Of a stretch of 64,000 nt of DNA, positions 18,349 through 27,015 are shown one piece after another. This DNA comes from Aequoribacter fuscus. GTDB lineage: Bacteria > Pseudomonadota > Gammaproteobacteria > Pseudomonadales > Halieaceae. Below the pieces are notes generated by a model. The model was not told the origin of the DNA. It made no database searches and saw only the letters and a program-made list of their open reading frames with translations. Made by a program: the position numbers and the translations under genes. The stretch covers positions 310,001 through 374,000 of the forward strand of contig NZ_CP036423.1 of assembly GCF_009910365.1 (NCBI RefSeq), read 5' to 3'. Numbering within the stretch: position 1 is the stretch's first letter; each line of letters begins with the position of its first letter.

Positions 18349-18389
18349 GGGGTCCTAGGGATTTTGCCTCCAAATATTGCAAAAACCGC
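18349..18389. repeat. Left terminal inverted repeat of complete Tn3 copy
   Basis: 41 bp starting GGGGTCCTAGGG, the exact reverse complement of 21536-21576. Beyond 18389 the next 20 bases still match the other end at most positions (GCAGGCCGCGCCAG versus GGAGGCCCCGCCAT). Confidence 0.95.
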
Positions 18390-18424
18390 TGCAGGCCGCG
18401 CCAGCTGTGGTTTCTGGAGGCCCA

Positions 18425-21400
18425 TTACTTATCGATTGTCGGCCGGTAGCCATCAATCGATTCCATTAAATCCTCAAGTTTTGGCAATTCACCTGTCGGT
18501 GCGAATGTGTATCTACCCCGGAGGTTGATATTCTCCCAGGCTACAGGTGAGGCCCGCTTTACTGTTTCCAGAGACATTGCATTGCCTTGATCCTCAAAGC
18601 TGTCCAGCAGATTACTGAGCACTTTTGAGTTGAAGTAGATGATGGCATTTGCCACCAGTCTGGCACTTTCGTTCCAGATCTGGATCTCCTCATCGCTATT
18701 ACCCCGGAATCGGTCGCCATTGACGTGGCTAATCGCCCGTCTCAGCTGGTGATAGGCTTCACCCCGGTTCAACGCTCGCTGAACGTGATTTCTAAGGCTG
18801 GCGTCGTCAATGTAGTTCAGCAGATATTGGGCTTTCAGCAGCCGGTTATATTCGGTCAATGCCTCCAGTAATGGGTGATTGTGCTTGTAACCGGATAGTT
18901 TACGCACTAACCTGGCCTGACTGGTCTTGCGCTGAGCCAAAGAGACGGCAATCCGCTGGATGGTGTCCCAGTGAGCCATGATACGCTGCGTGTTGATCGG
19001 CTTGCGCAACGATATATGCACTTGCTGGTTCTTGTCTTCGGTGATGTTGAATAGTTCATTGATGACCCTGCCGACCTGGGCATATCGAGGTGCGAACCGA
19101 TATCCGAACAGGTCGAGCAGGGCAAAGTTCACATGGTTTACTCCATGAGTGTCAGTTGAGAGCATGTCGGGGACTATCTCAGTACTGTTGTTCATCAACA
19201 GGTCAAAGATGTAATGGGATTCATGCTCATTGGCCCCGATTACCCGGGCATTGATGGCCATATGATTGGCATTCAGACTGACCGCGGACACGCCTTTGCT
19301 GGTCCCGAAGTATTTTGAGGAGTACCGCGTGCGGAATGTCTCGCGTTTGGCTTCGAACTTCTGACCATCGGCACTGGCGTGCAGAATATCTTCCTGAATG
19401 TTGTAGTGCTTGAAGATACTCAGTCGTGTAGTGGCGTTGTTGATGCGGTCATTGGACGCATTCAGGGTTTCCAACCGAAGGTAGTTCGCTTGGATAGTGC
19501 TGAGTTGTTCATAGGTGCAGTCAGAAATCTGCGCGATGCCATAGATGCCCTGATTAGTGGCATTGGCAATCAGTATCGCCAGCAGATCCACTTCGTACTG
19601 ACGGCTTTTCGAGCTCAAGCCCAGCACATGTTGGAAGTCGTCAATGAACCCGGTATCCCGATCCACTACGCGCAATACATCGGCGATGCTGACCGCTTTC
19701 ATTTGCTGGAAGAACGGGTTATTCACTAGGTGCTTCTTGCTGGCTGTAGGCAGCCGCCAGTGATGTTTGCCGTCTTTCGGTCGCAAAATTACGTCCCTGG
19801 TATCTGAACGCTCCAAATAGTGGCTGACTTCGTGCAACCGAAGAGTCAGCTCATCCGCCATGCGTGGAATCAGACGTTTCGGATCCTCGCTGATATTGGG
19901 TTGCTGAGTGCCCTCCACCAAGGACCCCTTCTGGTTTTTCCAGATCTCTGGCTTCACGAGATCATCCTCTAACGCCCGATATCGAATGACTTCCGGCAGC
20001 GTCAACTGGCCGTTTAAGCGGTTGGGTATCTGCAGATACAAAAACCATTCATACTTGGATTTGTCTATACTGCCATCGGGTTTCGACAGCAATGGCCGTG
20101 TGGCTTTCGGTAGTAAACGCTGATCAATGCTGACATCGCCGAGCCTATTACCGGCGACCAAATCCAACCGAGCTTGGGCCAGGGCCCCGGCTAACCGCCG
20201 CGTTTTGTCGGTACCGTCAAAACGCAGACAGCAAAAGAGCGAACGCAACAGTCCGGCTCGCAATGTGGACTCCGTATCCAGGTGCTGCCAAAATGCCTCC
20301 TCCGCCGACTGTTTCTGATTACTCAGGTATCGGCAGACTGAGTTCAGGTCGCTGACATTGAGAAACTGGAACGCCCGTTGCTGTACAGCTTGAAACGACG
20401 TATCAGGATCGATGCTGTCATCAACGAACAGGTGTAAGATATCAGCAGCTTTGCTCACATTGCGAGCTGCCTTTTGCCAATCCCGATAGACCCGTTCTTG
20501 GGCCATTTGATGCGCACGTTGTTTCACTTGCCGGAGGTGATGTATGAACCCTTCCGCAATACGTTCCAGGCCCTGCTGGTGCCGCGACTGCAGATAGCAC
20601 AGCAAGTACAGGCGCTGGTTAGCAAGCGATTGACGTTTAAGTTTGGCTCCGTAGTAGTCAACCCGTTCGGCATAGTGTTGCTGGTTTTTCTGAGAGAGAG
20701 AAAGTGACTCGAGTACAGTCGTCACATCCGTCATCCACGGCTGAATATGGTGATACACGGCTATTTCTTTTTGCAACTCGGTGCCGGTAAAATTGCGGGC
20801 GCTCTGGCGTAGTTGCTGGAATGTAAACTGGCCTTCACCGGAAACCAGTGTGAGCAACATAGTTGATAGACCTTGGCTGCAAGCGGCGTCGATCTGGTCA
20901 TGCAATCGTTTCTGGTGCTGGCCAATAACCTGACTGACGATCTTCTGCAGCGTACTATAGGCGGGAATTGCGATTTTCTGGCGAGCCAAATATTCGATTG
21001 CAGCGTCAAAGACTGCTCGGGGCTCCACCCAGCTTTCAGCACAGGTACACAAGTGCTCGACAAGCTGTGGCTGATGTCTTTTATCGTTCCAGTTGCTGAC
21101 GCCGACGATCGATAGAACACGCGCATAGATACGGGATTTTTGGTCAGGTTTCAGGCTAAAACGCCTGAAGGTAAGGTCCCTATAGTGAAATCGGGCTATG
21201 AATACCAAGTCGTCCTGCATTGATTTGTACCTTGGGTTAAGCAGGACCGGTTTGCATTTGAAGTAGCCCAGCAAAGCAATCGCCACACAACGATATTTGC
21301 GTTGCCTTATTCTCGATATCTCCGCTAGTTCTTTGTCATTCAGCATAAAGTAGAATCGCTGGTATGACTCATTGAAGGATGGGACGCCATATAGATCCTC

Positions 21401-21445
21401 GACCTCGGCAGCAGTGAGGATTGATAGCCGCTTGTTTCTGCTCAT
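18425..21445 (-). CDS. tnpA: Tn3-family transposase TnpA
   Basis: 1006 residues, the family's normal length. It catalyses replicative transposition through cointegrates. N-terminal domain of the DUF4158 type (LSILTAAEVEDLYGVPSFNE), which recognises the terminal repeats, and a C-terminal DDE catalytic domain. Catalytic residues can be placed at Asp693 (HASADGQ), Asp765 (STDTHG) and Glu896 (RGEAYH). The reading frame is intact, so this copy is probably active. Without a resolvase, cointegrates must be resolved by host homologous recombination, which favours retention of paired direct copies such as those framing this island. The RBS region (AGG, 7 bases from ATG) lies inside a palindrome. Confidence 0.96.
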   Translation of the reverse strand: MSRNKRLSILTAAEVEDLYGVPSFNESYQRFYFMLNDKELAEISRIRQRKYRCVAIALLGYFKCKPVLLNPRYKSMQDDLVFIARFHYRDLTFRRFSLKPDQKSRIYARVLSIVGVSNWNDKRHQPQLVEHLCTCAESWVEPRAVFDAAIEYLARQKIAIPAYSTLQKIVSQVIGQHQKRLHDQIDAACSQGLSTMLLTLVSGEGQFTFQQLRQSARNFTGTELQKEIAVYHHIQPWMTDVTTVLESLSLSQKNQQHYAERVDYYGAKLKRQSLANQRLYLLCYLQSRHQQGLERIAEGFIHHLRQVKQRAHQMAQERVYRDWQKAARNVSKAADILHLFVDDSIDPDTSFQAVQQRAFQFLNVSDLNSVCRYLSNQKQSAEEAFWQHLDTESTLRAGLLRSLFCCLRFDGTDKTRRLAGALAQARLDLVAGNRLGDVSIDQRLLPKATRPLLSKPDGSIDKSKYEWFLYLQIPNRLNGQLTLPEVIRYRALEDDLVKPEIWKNQKGSLVEGTQQPNISEDPKRLIPRMADELTLRLHEVSHYLERSDTRDVILRPKDGKHHWRLPTASKKHLVNNPFFQQMKAVSIADVLRVVDRDTGFIDDFQHVLGLSSKSRQYEVDLLAILIANATNQGIYGIAQISDCTYEQLSTIQANYLRLETLNASNDRINNATTRLSIFKHYNIQEDILHASADGQKFEAKRETFRTRYSSKYFGTSKGVSAVSLNANHMAINARVIGANEHESHYIFDLLMNNSTEIVPDMLSTDTHGVNHVNFALLDLFGYRFAPRYAQVGRVINELFNITEDKNQQVHISLRKPINTQRIMAHWDTIQRIAVSLAQRKTSQARLVRKLSGYKHNHPLLEALTEYNRLLKAQYLLNYIDDASLRNHVQRALNRGEAYHQLRRAISHVNGDRFRGNSDEEIQIWNESARLVANAIIYFNSKVLSNLLDSFEDQGNAMSLETVKRASPVAWENINLRGRYTFAPTGELPKLEDLMESIDGYRPTIDK

Positions 21446-21468
21446 TCTTTGACCTAAAGGTCGAAGAA
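21445..21468. promoter_or_regulatory. Palindrome at tnpA start
   Basis: TTCTT-GACCT-AA-AGGTC-AAGAA is a 24-base dyad with one mismatched pair outside the central AA. It covers the tnpA ribosome binding site and touches its start codon (21443-21445). It could be a repressor site or an RNA hairpin limiting transposase synthesis. The same sequence is present at 71-94 in the left copy. Confidence 0.5.
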
Positions 21469-21535
21469 GATACCGAATTTCTCAGCGCATTAGAAACTAA
21501 TAGCCCCCTGCAGCCCACGGATGGCGGGGCCTCCG

Positions 21536-21576
21536 GCGGTTTTTGCAATATTTGGAGGCAAAATCCCTAGGACCCC
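21536..21576. repeat. Right terminal inverted repeat of complete Tn3 copy
   Basis: 41 bp, the exact reverse complement of 18349-18389 and identical to 162-202. The base after its end (21577) is the first base of host DNA, inside the broken MBL gene. Confidence 0.95.
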
Positions 21577-21807
21577 ATCTAGGTGCGCATGGGTCGGGAT
21601 AACGGCGCTGAATTGGTCGAGAGACAGCCCTAAATCGCTAATGCGTTCCATCATGGCGGATAGGGCAGGGCCGGTGCCGGTTTCGATAAGGGCGCATTCC
21701 TCCCCATCTTGTATGATGTACGCGCAAGCGATACCAGGTGCAGCGTAGTCGGTGTCAATGCAAAAAATGTGGTCGGTGTAGCGCTGCGTATCCATGGTTT
21801 GTGTCAT
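21577..21807 (-). pseudogene. Metallo-beta-lactamase-fold hydrolase, 5' part only, cut by transposon
   Basis: About 77 codons of an MBL-fold hydrolase remain (MTQTMDTQRYTDHIFCIDTD...LIETGTG...VIPTHAHLD). Reading stops being MBL-like exactly at the transposon terminus. The expected next residue is the His of the zinc motif HxHxDH, so the insertion removed half the metal site. The fragment is surely inactive. Start choice: Met at 21805-21807 or 21793-21795. An upstream ATG at 21834 is also possible. The 3' part is not next to the inner end at 18348, which implies it lies beyond the left copy, outside the window. Confidence 0.85.
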
Positions 21808-21936
21808 CTCCGGGGCCAATCGCAATGGCAACAAGACTATGTTTTCTCAGTGCGAAGGTCAAAATTCCCGCAAAAAATAGTCGGGTTGCGCGCTACCGCA
21901 GGTTAGAATCCAAGAAAACACAAAAATGAAGTCATT

Positions 21937-22695
21937 ATGAGTCCCGTATTTAAGCGCCATTTTTGGCTAGCCGGTTTGCTGTTCAGTTCGTTGACTAGTT
22001 GCTTTGCAGGCGAGCACGCTCCGCCCGATTTTGCAGCTATCGAGAGTGTGCAAGCTCGTAAAACAGCGTTTTTTGATTATCTTCAGCCGATCGCTGCGAG
22101 GGTAAACACGAGCATTCTAGAAGATCGAAGCCGGCTTTTGGATATCGCAGAATCAAAAGACAGTATAGGTTGGTGGGATCGGCGTTTCTTGAACCGACTG
22201 GCAGAGCGCTACGATGTGGATCCGAGTGATAAGCAAACACTGTTGCGCCGCGTTGATGTCCTGCCCGTCAGTTTGTTGCTGGCACAAGCGGCCAACGAGA
22301 GCAACTGGGGGCGATCTCGTTTCGCGACTCAGGGCAAAGCTTTGTTTGGTCAATGGTGTTTCACGCCGGGTTGTGGCATGGTGCCCAAAGGCCGTCCTGC
22401 GGGGCAGACTTATGAGGTGCGCTCGTTCTCGACGTATCGGGACTCGGTAAAAGCATACGTACATAACCTAAATACCGGAGACGCCTACCGCGAGTTGCGC
22501 CTTATTCGAGAGCAAGAGCGCAAGCGATTGAGTAGCCCGGAAGGTGCAGAGTTGGCTGAAGGGTTGATTCGTTATTCGACGCGTGGTGAAGAGTATGTCA
22601 AAGAGATCCAGTCCATGATTCGGTTTAATAAGTTGGATCGTTTTGATGATGTAGCCTCAGCTTGCTCGCACACGGAAATGGATCATCGTTGTTAA
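21937..22695 (+). CDS. bax: Bax-like glucosaminidase-domain protein
   Basis: Peptidoglycan hydrolase fold of the Mannosyl-glycoprotein endo-beta-N-acetylglucosaminidase / Bax family, acting in the periplasm. 252 residues. The N-terminal signal ends in a possible lipobox (LTSC, Cys22), so it may be a lipoprotein. The glucosaminidase domain spans about residues 110-235, with LLAQAANESNWGRSRFATQG holding the catalytic Glu, then GKALFGQWCF and a FSTYRDSVKAYVHNLN stretch. Two cysteines after the catalytic region (WCFTPGC) may form a disulphide. It starts about 100 bases from the divergent, broken MBL gene. Confidence 0.85.
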   Translation: MSPVFKRHFWLAGLLFSSLTSCFAGEHAPPDFAAIESVQARKTAFFDYLQPIAARVNTSILEDRSRLLDIAESKDSIGWWDRRFLNRLAERYDVDPSDKQTLLRRVDVLPVSLLLAQAANESNWGRSRFATQGKALFGQWCFTPGCGMVPKGRPAGQTYEVRSFSTYRDSVKAYVHNLNTGDAYRELRLIREQERKRLSSPEGAELAEGLIRYSTRGEEYVKEIQSMIRFNKLDRFDDVASACSHTEMDHRC

Positions 22696-22722
22696 AGACC
22701 CAACAAGAATATAAGGATGAAC

Positions 22723-23118
22723 ATGAGTCAGGTTGTCGATCGTTGGCATGCACTTGCCAAAAATCATACCAGCGAAGGTTTACACGAGATGTTGGCCGAC
22801 GAGGTGGTGTTTCACTCGCCGGTCGTGCATTCACCCCAAGAGGGGCGTGCGATTACGCACGCGTACTTATCGGCTGCCTTTCACGTATTAATGAACGAGT
22901 CGTTTACTTATGTGCGTGAAATCATTGGGCCACATGATGCAATGCTTGAGTTTAAGCTTGAGCTCGAAGGGATTCATGTAAACGGTGTGGACATTATCCA
23001 TTGGAATGACGATGGCAAGATCACCGACTTTAAAGTGATGGTGCGCCCACTCAAAGCCATCGATGTGGTGCGCAATCAAATGGCCGCAATGCTAGAGAGT
23101 ATGGCCAAGGCGGGTTAA
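22723..23118 (+). CDS. SnoaL-like / NTF2-fold small protein
   Basis: About 131 residues with the alpha+beta cone pattern of the SnoaL-like family: VDRWHALAKNHTSEGLHEML, then ADEVVFHSP, and a C-terminal HWNDDGKITDFKVMVRPLKA strand pair. Family members range from polyketide cyclases to proteins without known activity. Start at 22723 is preferred over 22717 because AAGGA then stands at a normal distance. It follows the Bax gene by 27 bases and probably shares its transcript. Function unknown. Confidence 0.75.
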   Translation: MSQVVDRWHALAKNHTSEGLHEMLADEVVFHSPVVHSPQEGRAITHAYLSAAFHVLMNESFTYVREIIGPHDAMLEFKLELEGIHVNGVDIIHWNDDGKITDFKVMVRPLKAIDVVRNQMAAMLESMAKAG

Positions 23119-23139
23119 GCCGTCCTGGCCTGGGCGTTC

Positions 23140-24576
23140 CTACAGCTGCTCTTCAGCAAAAGCGGCTAGGCGCGAACGCACAATCCCGCCTATGGTCATA
23201 ATACCGGCATGGGCGTAGGCCTTACTTTTTTCGACCAGGTAGGTCAGTCCCGAGCTGAGTGGCGATATGTATTTATTGTCGATTTGAGCAAGGTTGCCAA
23301 GCACGACAATTTTCGAATCGGATCCAACCCTCGAAATTATCGATTTTAACTGAAACTGGGTGAGTCCCTGTGCTTCGTCGATGATGATATAAGCATTATT
23401 GAACGAGCGTCCGCGCATAAAGTTTAAAGACTTAAACTGAATATTGGCGCGCTCTTTGACGTAGTCGATCGAACCGCTGGTGGATTCGTCTGCACCGTGC
23501 AGAATCTCGAGATTGTCGTCAAATGCGGCAAGCCAAGGTGCCATTTTCTCTTCTTCTGTCCCGGGTAAAAAGCCAATGTCCTCGGCGATGGGCGGCGTCG
23601 ATCGGGCGACAATGAGTTTGCTGTATTTGCCGCCTTCAAGAATGGCATGCAGGCCGTAGGCCAGCGCAATTAGGGTTTTGCCTGAGCCTGCGGGTCCCGT
23701 GAGGACTGTCATGTCGATGTTGCTGTCGTCCAGCAAAGCCATGGCCATGGCTTGCTCCAGGTTGCGCGGAGTCAGTCCCCAAAATTGGCGGTTCATTAAA
23801 TGATGACGATCTTCGACTCTCAGGTAGAGGTGCTCGCTGTCCATGCGCTTTACACAGGCAATGAACTCTTGATCGTCGTAAATGAATTGATTGGGGTAGG
23901 CCTCTGGTAATACCTCCCGAGGCACTCGATACAGCGTGGTATCGCCCTCACGTAGGGTCTCGACTTCAGCTACACCCGACCAAAAGTCACCTGTGATTCT
24001 TGTCCAGCCCCGCGCCAGTAAGTCAATGTCGTCGAGAACTTTATCGCGGCGGTAATCTTCCACGTGTAAAAGCCCCGAGCCTTTGGCTTTGATGCGCATG
24101 TTGATATCTTTGGTTACTAAGCAAACAAAGCTGTCTTCTGCGGCTGCTTGAAGGCGCAGGGCGACATTGATGATTCGGTTGTCGTTACTGTGTGCTTCTT
24201 TAACACTTAAAAATGGTACGTCGCTGTCATCGTCAATAATCTGATCGGCATAAACCGATAGATTGCCCAGGGGGTCTGACACCGACGATCCCGGAATTTC
24301 AACACCGGCTTGTAGCTCAGCCGGCGTGGCGCCCTCGACAATTTTCTCGATGAGGTTGATGGCAATTCGTGCCTCTCGACTGACTGTTTTATCGCGTCGA
24401 TCCTTAATGTCGTCGAGTTCTTCCAAAACGGTCATGGGAATGACGACATGGTGTTCATTAAAAGCCGTAATGGCGTTGGGGTCATGAAGCAGGACGTTGG
24501 TGTCTAGGACGTAGGTTTTTTTGGGTGAAGAGGTCAAGGGGGTGGGTTCAACTCGAAGCTTGGGCGATACCGACAT
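23140..24576 (-). CDS. PIN-PhoH fusion protein (PhoH2-like ATPase/ribonuclease)
   Basis: 478 residues with an N-terminal PIN nuclease domain (YVLDTNVLLHDP, conserved acidic residues such as EELDDIKD) and a C-terminal PhoH P-loop ATPase (LTGPAGSGKTLIALA, Walker B IIIDEAQGLT). Related PhoH2 proteins act as RNA helicase-nucleases. The open frame reaches 24648, but the ATG at 24576 has AAGGA 8 bases upstream and begins a normal N-terminus (MSVSPKL). It is divergent from the ribonuclease II gene, consistent with a shared theme of RNA turnover. Confidence 0.9.
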   Translation of the reverse strand: MSVSPKLRVEPTPLTSSPKKTYVLDTNVLLHDPNAITAFNEHHVVIPMTVLEELDDIKDRRDKTVSREARIAINLIEKIVEGATPAELQAGVEIPGSSVSDPLGNLSVYADQIIDDDSDVPFLSVKEAHSNDNRIINVALRLQAAAEDSFVCLVTKDINMRIKAKGSGLLHVEDYRRDKVLDDIDLLARGWTRITGDFWSGVAEVETLREGDTTLYRVPREVLPEAYPNQFIYDDQEFIACVKRMDSEHLYLRVEDRHHLMNRQFWGLTPRNLEQAMAMALLDDSNIDMTVLTGPAGSGKTLIALAYGLHAILEGGKYSKLIVARSTPPIAEDIGFLPGTEEEKMAPWLAAFDDNLEILHGADESTSGSIDYVKERANIQFKSLNFMRGRSFNNAYIIIDEAQGLTQFQLKSIISRVGSDSKIVVLGNLAQIDNKYISPLSSGLTYLVEKSKAYAHAGIMTIGGIVRSRLAAFAEEQL

Positions 24577-24738
24577 GCAGCGTTCCTTTTCAAGAAGATT
24601 CCGTTTCAGTCTCGGTGGGCTTATACGCGCTGTCAACAATAAAATCATGCTTTCGTTAATTTGCGTTAAAGCCTCGTATAATCACTGACAGACCGGTGTT
24701 TTTCCGTTATGCTTTTTCTTTTTTGTGAAAAGCTCTCC

Positions 24739-26697
24739 ATGCTAGATAAAGATGCGTTGGCCAGCCTTAAAGGCCTAAAATCGCAGATGGAGGCGGAAAA
24801 AGAGCGAGTTGATGCAACCATCAAAGGCACTCAATCTCGCTACGGTTTTGCCGTACTGGATGATGGGCGTGAAATCTTTGTTCCGCCCGATGAAATGCTT
24901 AAAGTACTACCAGGTGACCGCGCGCGCGTGTGCGTTCATCCGGGCCGAGAAGGCAAGCCTGTCGCCGACATTGAAAAGCTCATCGAAAGTCCTATGGGCG
25001 AATTCGTTGGGACTTGCGTGACCAAAGGGAAAGCATTTTTCGTGCAACCCGATTTCGGCACTCTCACACGCTGGTTGTTTGTTCCGCCTCACGCCCGTAA
25101 TGGCGCCAAGGCCGGCGATCACGTGCGATGCGCCATGTTGCGTCACCCCATTAAAGACGGTAAACCGCAAGCTAAAATTTTGCGAGTGTTGGGTAATCAT
25201 TCGACACCCGGCATCGAAAATCAATACGCCGTAGCAAGCTTTGGTTTGGCTGACGAGTGGTCTCCAGCTTTACAAAAAGACGTTGAGGCAGCGGTTGAAG
25301 CGGGTATCATTCTTGAAGGTCGTGTCGATTTAACCGCTTTAGGTTTTGTCTCGATCGATGCCGCCAAAACGCAGGATATTGACGACGCCTTGTACGCTGA
25401 AACTACTGCTGATGGTTGGACTCTTTACGTCGCTATTGCTGACCCGGCAGATTATATTAAGCCTGGGTCTAGGCTTGACCAGGCTATTTGTGCGCGCGCG
25501 ACCTCGGTGTATTTTCACGGTGATGTCATCCCAATGATGCCTGAACTATTGGCACAGCAAACGTGCGCATTAGTTGAGGGCGAGCCGCGCCCCGCGCTGG
25601 TATTAAAGGCGGATATCAACAACGACGGTGAAATTACCCAATTTAAGTTCATCGAGGCGATTATCAAGTCGCACGGCAAGTTAAGCTACTACGCGGTAGA
25701 TCGCTACCTGTCGGGTAATAACGAAGACCCCGTGATGCACACTTCTGCCGTTGAAGCCTTATACCAGTTGTATCGAGTATTGCGTGAGCGTCGCTCTGTA
25801 AACGAGCTGGTCATGGAAGATCGCCAAGAGTTCCGCTGGGTGTTAAATGATCAGAAGCAGATCGAATCGATCGAGCCCAATGAAAAGCTAACTTCGCAAA
25901 AGCTTGTTGAAGAATGCATGGTCGTAGCCAATCGCTGTGCTGCGCGTTTCATGCTAGAGCAACAAAGCAGTGGTCCTTTTGTCGCTCATAGCGGTTTCAG
26001 AGCCGATCGATTGGACGAGGCCAAGCAGTTTTTCGAGCGGTTTGCGCCTGAGCTTCTGGAGGTTGACCCAACGACTGTTACGGGATACCGCCAGATAATG
26101 GCAACGCTCGCCAGCAGTGAGCATGAACTGCCTCTACGTCAAATGGTCAACCGTTTGCTGACGCGCGCTAGCCTTACGACGGCGGGTGGTGCCCACATGG
26201 GTATGGCTCTGCCGGCTTACACTAATTGCACATCGCCTTTACGCAAGTACGCCGATTTGTTGGTTCATCGACAGTTAAAAGCTTTGTTGCGAGACCAAGT
26301 GGATACGGGCATCGAACAGGGCGTGCTGGATGGCTTGAGTCAGAGCATTCAAACTGCGCGAGATGCCTGCATCTACGCAGAACGGTGGCTCGCGGCCAAT
26401 TACCTGAAAAAGCTGACTGGATTTAAGCGACAGGTTCCCTTGGGCGCGGTCGTGGCGCAAATCAGTAGCAGTGGCTTTATTGCGCGCTTAACTGATTCAG
26501 GCCTTGAGGGGTTTGTCGATTTGCGCAAGGATCCTGAAAAGTTCAGCTTTGATAAATGGACGGCCAGTCTGACTTCAACGACGCGGCGCTTTCAGTTGGC
26601 CCAAGAAGTCGCGGTGTACTGTGTTGGCTTTGACCCTAAAACTCGGGTGATCAACTTTGAGCTGGTGCCGGATTGCGGCTTGAAAACGGCTGGCTAA
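24739..26697 (+). CDS. rnb: Exoribonuclease II (RNB family)
   Basis: Processive 3' to 5' degradation of single-stranded RNA. About 652 residues, close to E. coli RNase II. Order: N-terminal cold-shock-like OB domains (GTQSRYGFAVLDDGREIFVP), RNB catalytic domain with the metal-binding aspartates in DAAKTQDIDDAL (near 205-217), later GGAHMGMALPAYTNCTSPLRKYAD with the conserved Arg, and a C-terminal S1 domain (GFIARLTDSGLEGFVDLRK). The ATG at 24739 aligns with the family start (MLDKDALASLKGLK). The ATG at 24709 would add 10 hydrophobic residues and is less likely. RNase R is longer and is excluded by length. Confidence 0.9.
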   Translation: MLDKDALASLKGLKSQMEAEKERVDATIKGTQSRYGFAVLDDGREIFVPPDEMLKVLPGDRARVCVHPGREGKPVADIEKLIESPMGEFVGTCVTKGKAFFVQPDFGTLTRWLFVPPHARNGAKAGDHVRCAMLRHPIKDGKPQAKILRVLGNHSTPGIENQYAVASFGLADEWSPALQKDVEAAVEAGIILEGRVDLTALGFVSIDAAKTQDIDDALYAETTADGWTLYVAIADPADYIKPGSRLDQAICARATSVYFHGDVIPMMPELLAQQTCALVEGEPRPALVLKADINNDGEITQFKFIEAIIKSHGKLSYYAVDRYLSGNNEDPVMHTSAVEALYQLYRVLRERRSVNELVMEDRQEFRWVLNDQKQIESIEPNEKLTSQKLVEECMVVANRCAARFMLEQQSSGPFVAHSGFRADRLDEAKQFFERFAPELLEVDPTTVTGYRQIMATLASSEHELPLRQMVNRLLTRASLTTAGGAHMGMALPAYTNCTSPLRKYADLLVHRQLKALLRDQVDTGIEQGVLDGLSQSIQTARDACIYAERWLAANYLKKLTGFKRQVPLGAVVAQISSSGFIARLTDSGLEGFVDLRKDPEKFSFDKWTASLTSTTRRFQLAQEVAVYCVGFDPKTRVINFELVPDCGLKTAG

Positions 26698-26727
26698 TTC
26701 GGTCTGTTACAGGATCTTCAGTTTAAA

Positions 26728-26748
26728 GCCGCTCTCGTAGCGGTTTTT
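26728..26748 (+). terminator. Intrinsic terminator after ribonuclease II
   Basis: Short stem CCGCT / AGCGG with loop CTCGT, followed at once by TTTTT, 31 bases after the rnb stop codon. Confidence 0.75.
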
Positions 26749-27015
26749 CACCTTTTTGTGTTCCCCAAACTATTTGCACTTGCACCACCTCTACGTTAGT
26801 CTTTCTTTGGTAAGGCCACATGACCGCCTCGGTCGGGTGGTATGAGGTGTCAGCGCCTAGATTATCGTCGAGGTGATTTGCGCGAAATGTAGATGCAAGG
26901 ATTTTAAGCCAAGCCCATCAGCTAGCACGCAATACAAAGCAGAAATTCTACTGGGTCTGAAGCGAGGAAGCTTATTGATGGGGGAGTTTTCGGGTATGAT
27001 TGGAGCAAATGAACA
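26749..27015. other. Promoter region of the hexuronate regulator
   Basis: With the terminator just upstream, this completes a 318-base gene-free stretch between rnb and the GntR gene. It holds the operator-like motif at 26807-26826 and the promoter of the regulator. Short open frames on the minus strand here show no recognisable product. Confidence 0.6.
26807..26826. promoter_or_regulatory. Putative operator of hexuronate GntR regulator, copy 1
   Basis: TTGGTAAGGCCACATGACCG matches 18 of 20 bases of the sequence at 27757-27776 upstream of uxuA. The half-sites GGT(A/C)A and TGACC form a dyad around GGCCAC. It lies about 190 bases upstream of the regulator's start. Confidence 0.65.

Larger units (their letters stand above)
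1..21576. mobile_element. Composite transposon built from two direct Tn3-family copies (left copy truncated by window)
   Basis: Seen: bases 1-202 are identical to 21375-21576, covering the 5' end of a Tn3-type transposase gene and a 41-bp terminal repeat. Both copies have the transposase on the minus strand, so they are direct repeats. Between them (203-18348) lies an 18-kb block of catabolic and regulatory genes. The right copy has no matching 5-bp duplication on its two sides (TCTAT on the left, ATCTA on the right). Its outer side abuts a metallo-beta-lactamase gene broken mid-motif, and no remainder of that gene is found at the inner side. Inference: the whole unit, about 24.6 kb if the left copy is full length, inserted as one piece, and the missing gene half lies left of the window. 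IS1071 is the known precedent for resolvase-less Tn3 elements framing catabolic genes in this way. Homologous recombination between two independent insertions is the alternative. Confidence 0.8.
18349..21576 (-). mobile_element. Complete Tn3-family insertion element without resolvase (3228 bp)
   Basis: Bounded by perfect 41-bp inverted repeats (18349-18389 and 21536-21576). The similarity continues imperfectly for another 20 to 40 bases inward. The only gene is a 1006-residue DDE transposase. No resolvase, res site or passenger is present. Size, gene content and long terminal repeats match the organisation of IS1071, although the terminal sequence is not the IS1071 one I remember. The flanks TCTAT and ATCTA do not form a direct repeat, as expected if this copy is one arm of a larger composite unit. 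Confidence 0.92.

Noticed and set aside
18349-21576. Resolvase gene or res site within the Tn3 element
   Set aside because: The element is filled by tnpA and short termini; no room or motif for a resolvase.
18344-21581. TCTA on both sides of the complete Tn3 copy as a target duplication
   Set aside because: The shared TCTA is offset by one base on each side and is only 4 bases; Tn3 elements make 5-bp duplications. Taken as chance, and expected to be absent in a composite unit.
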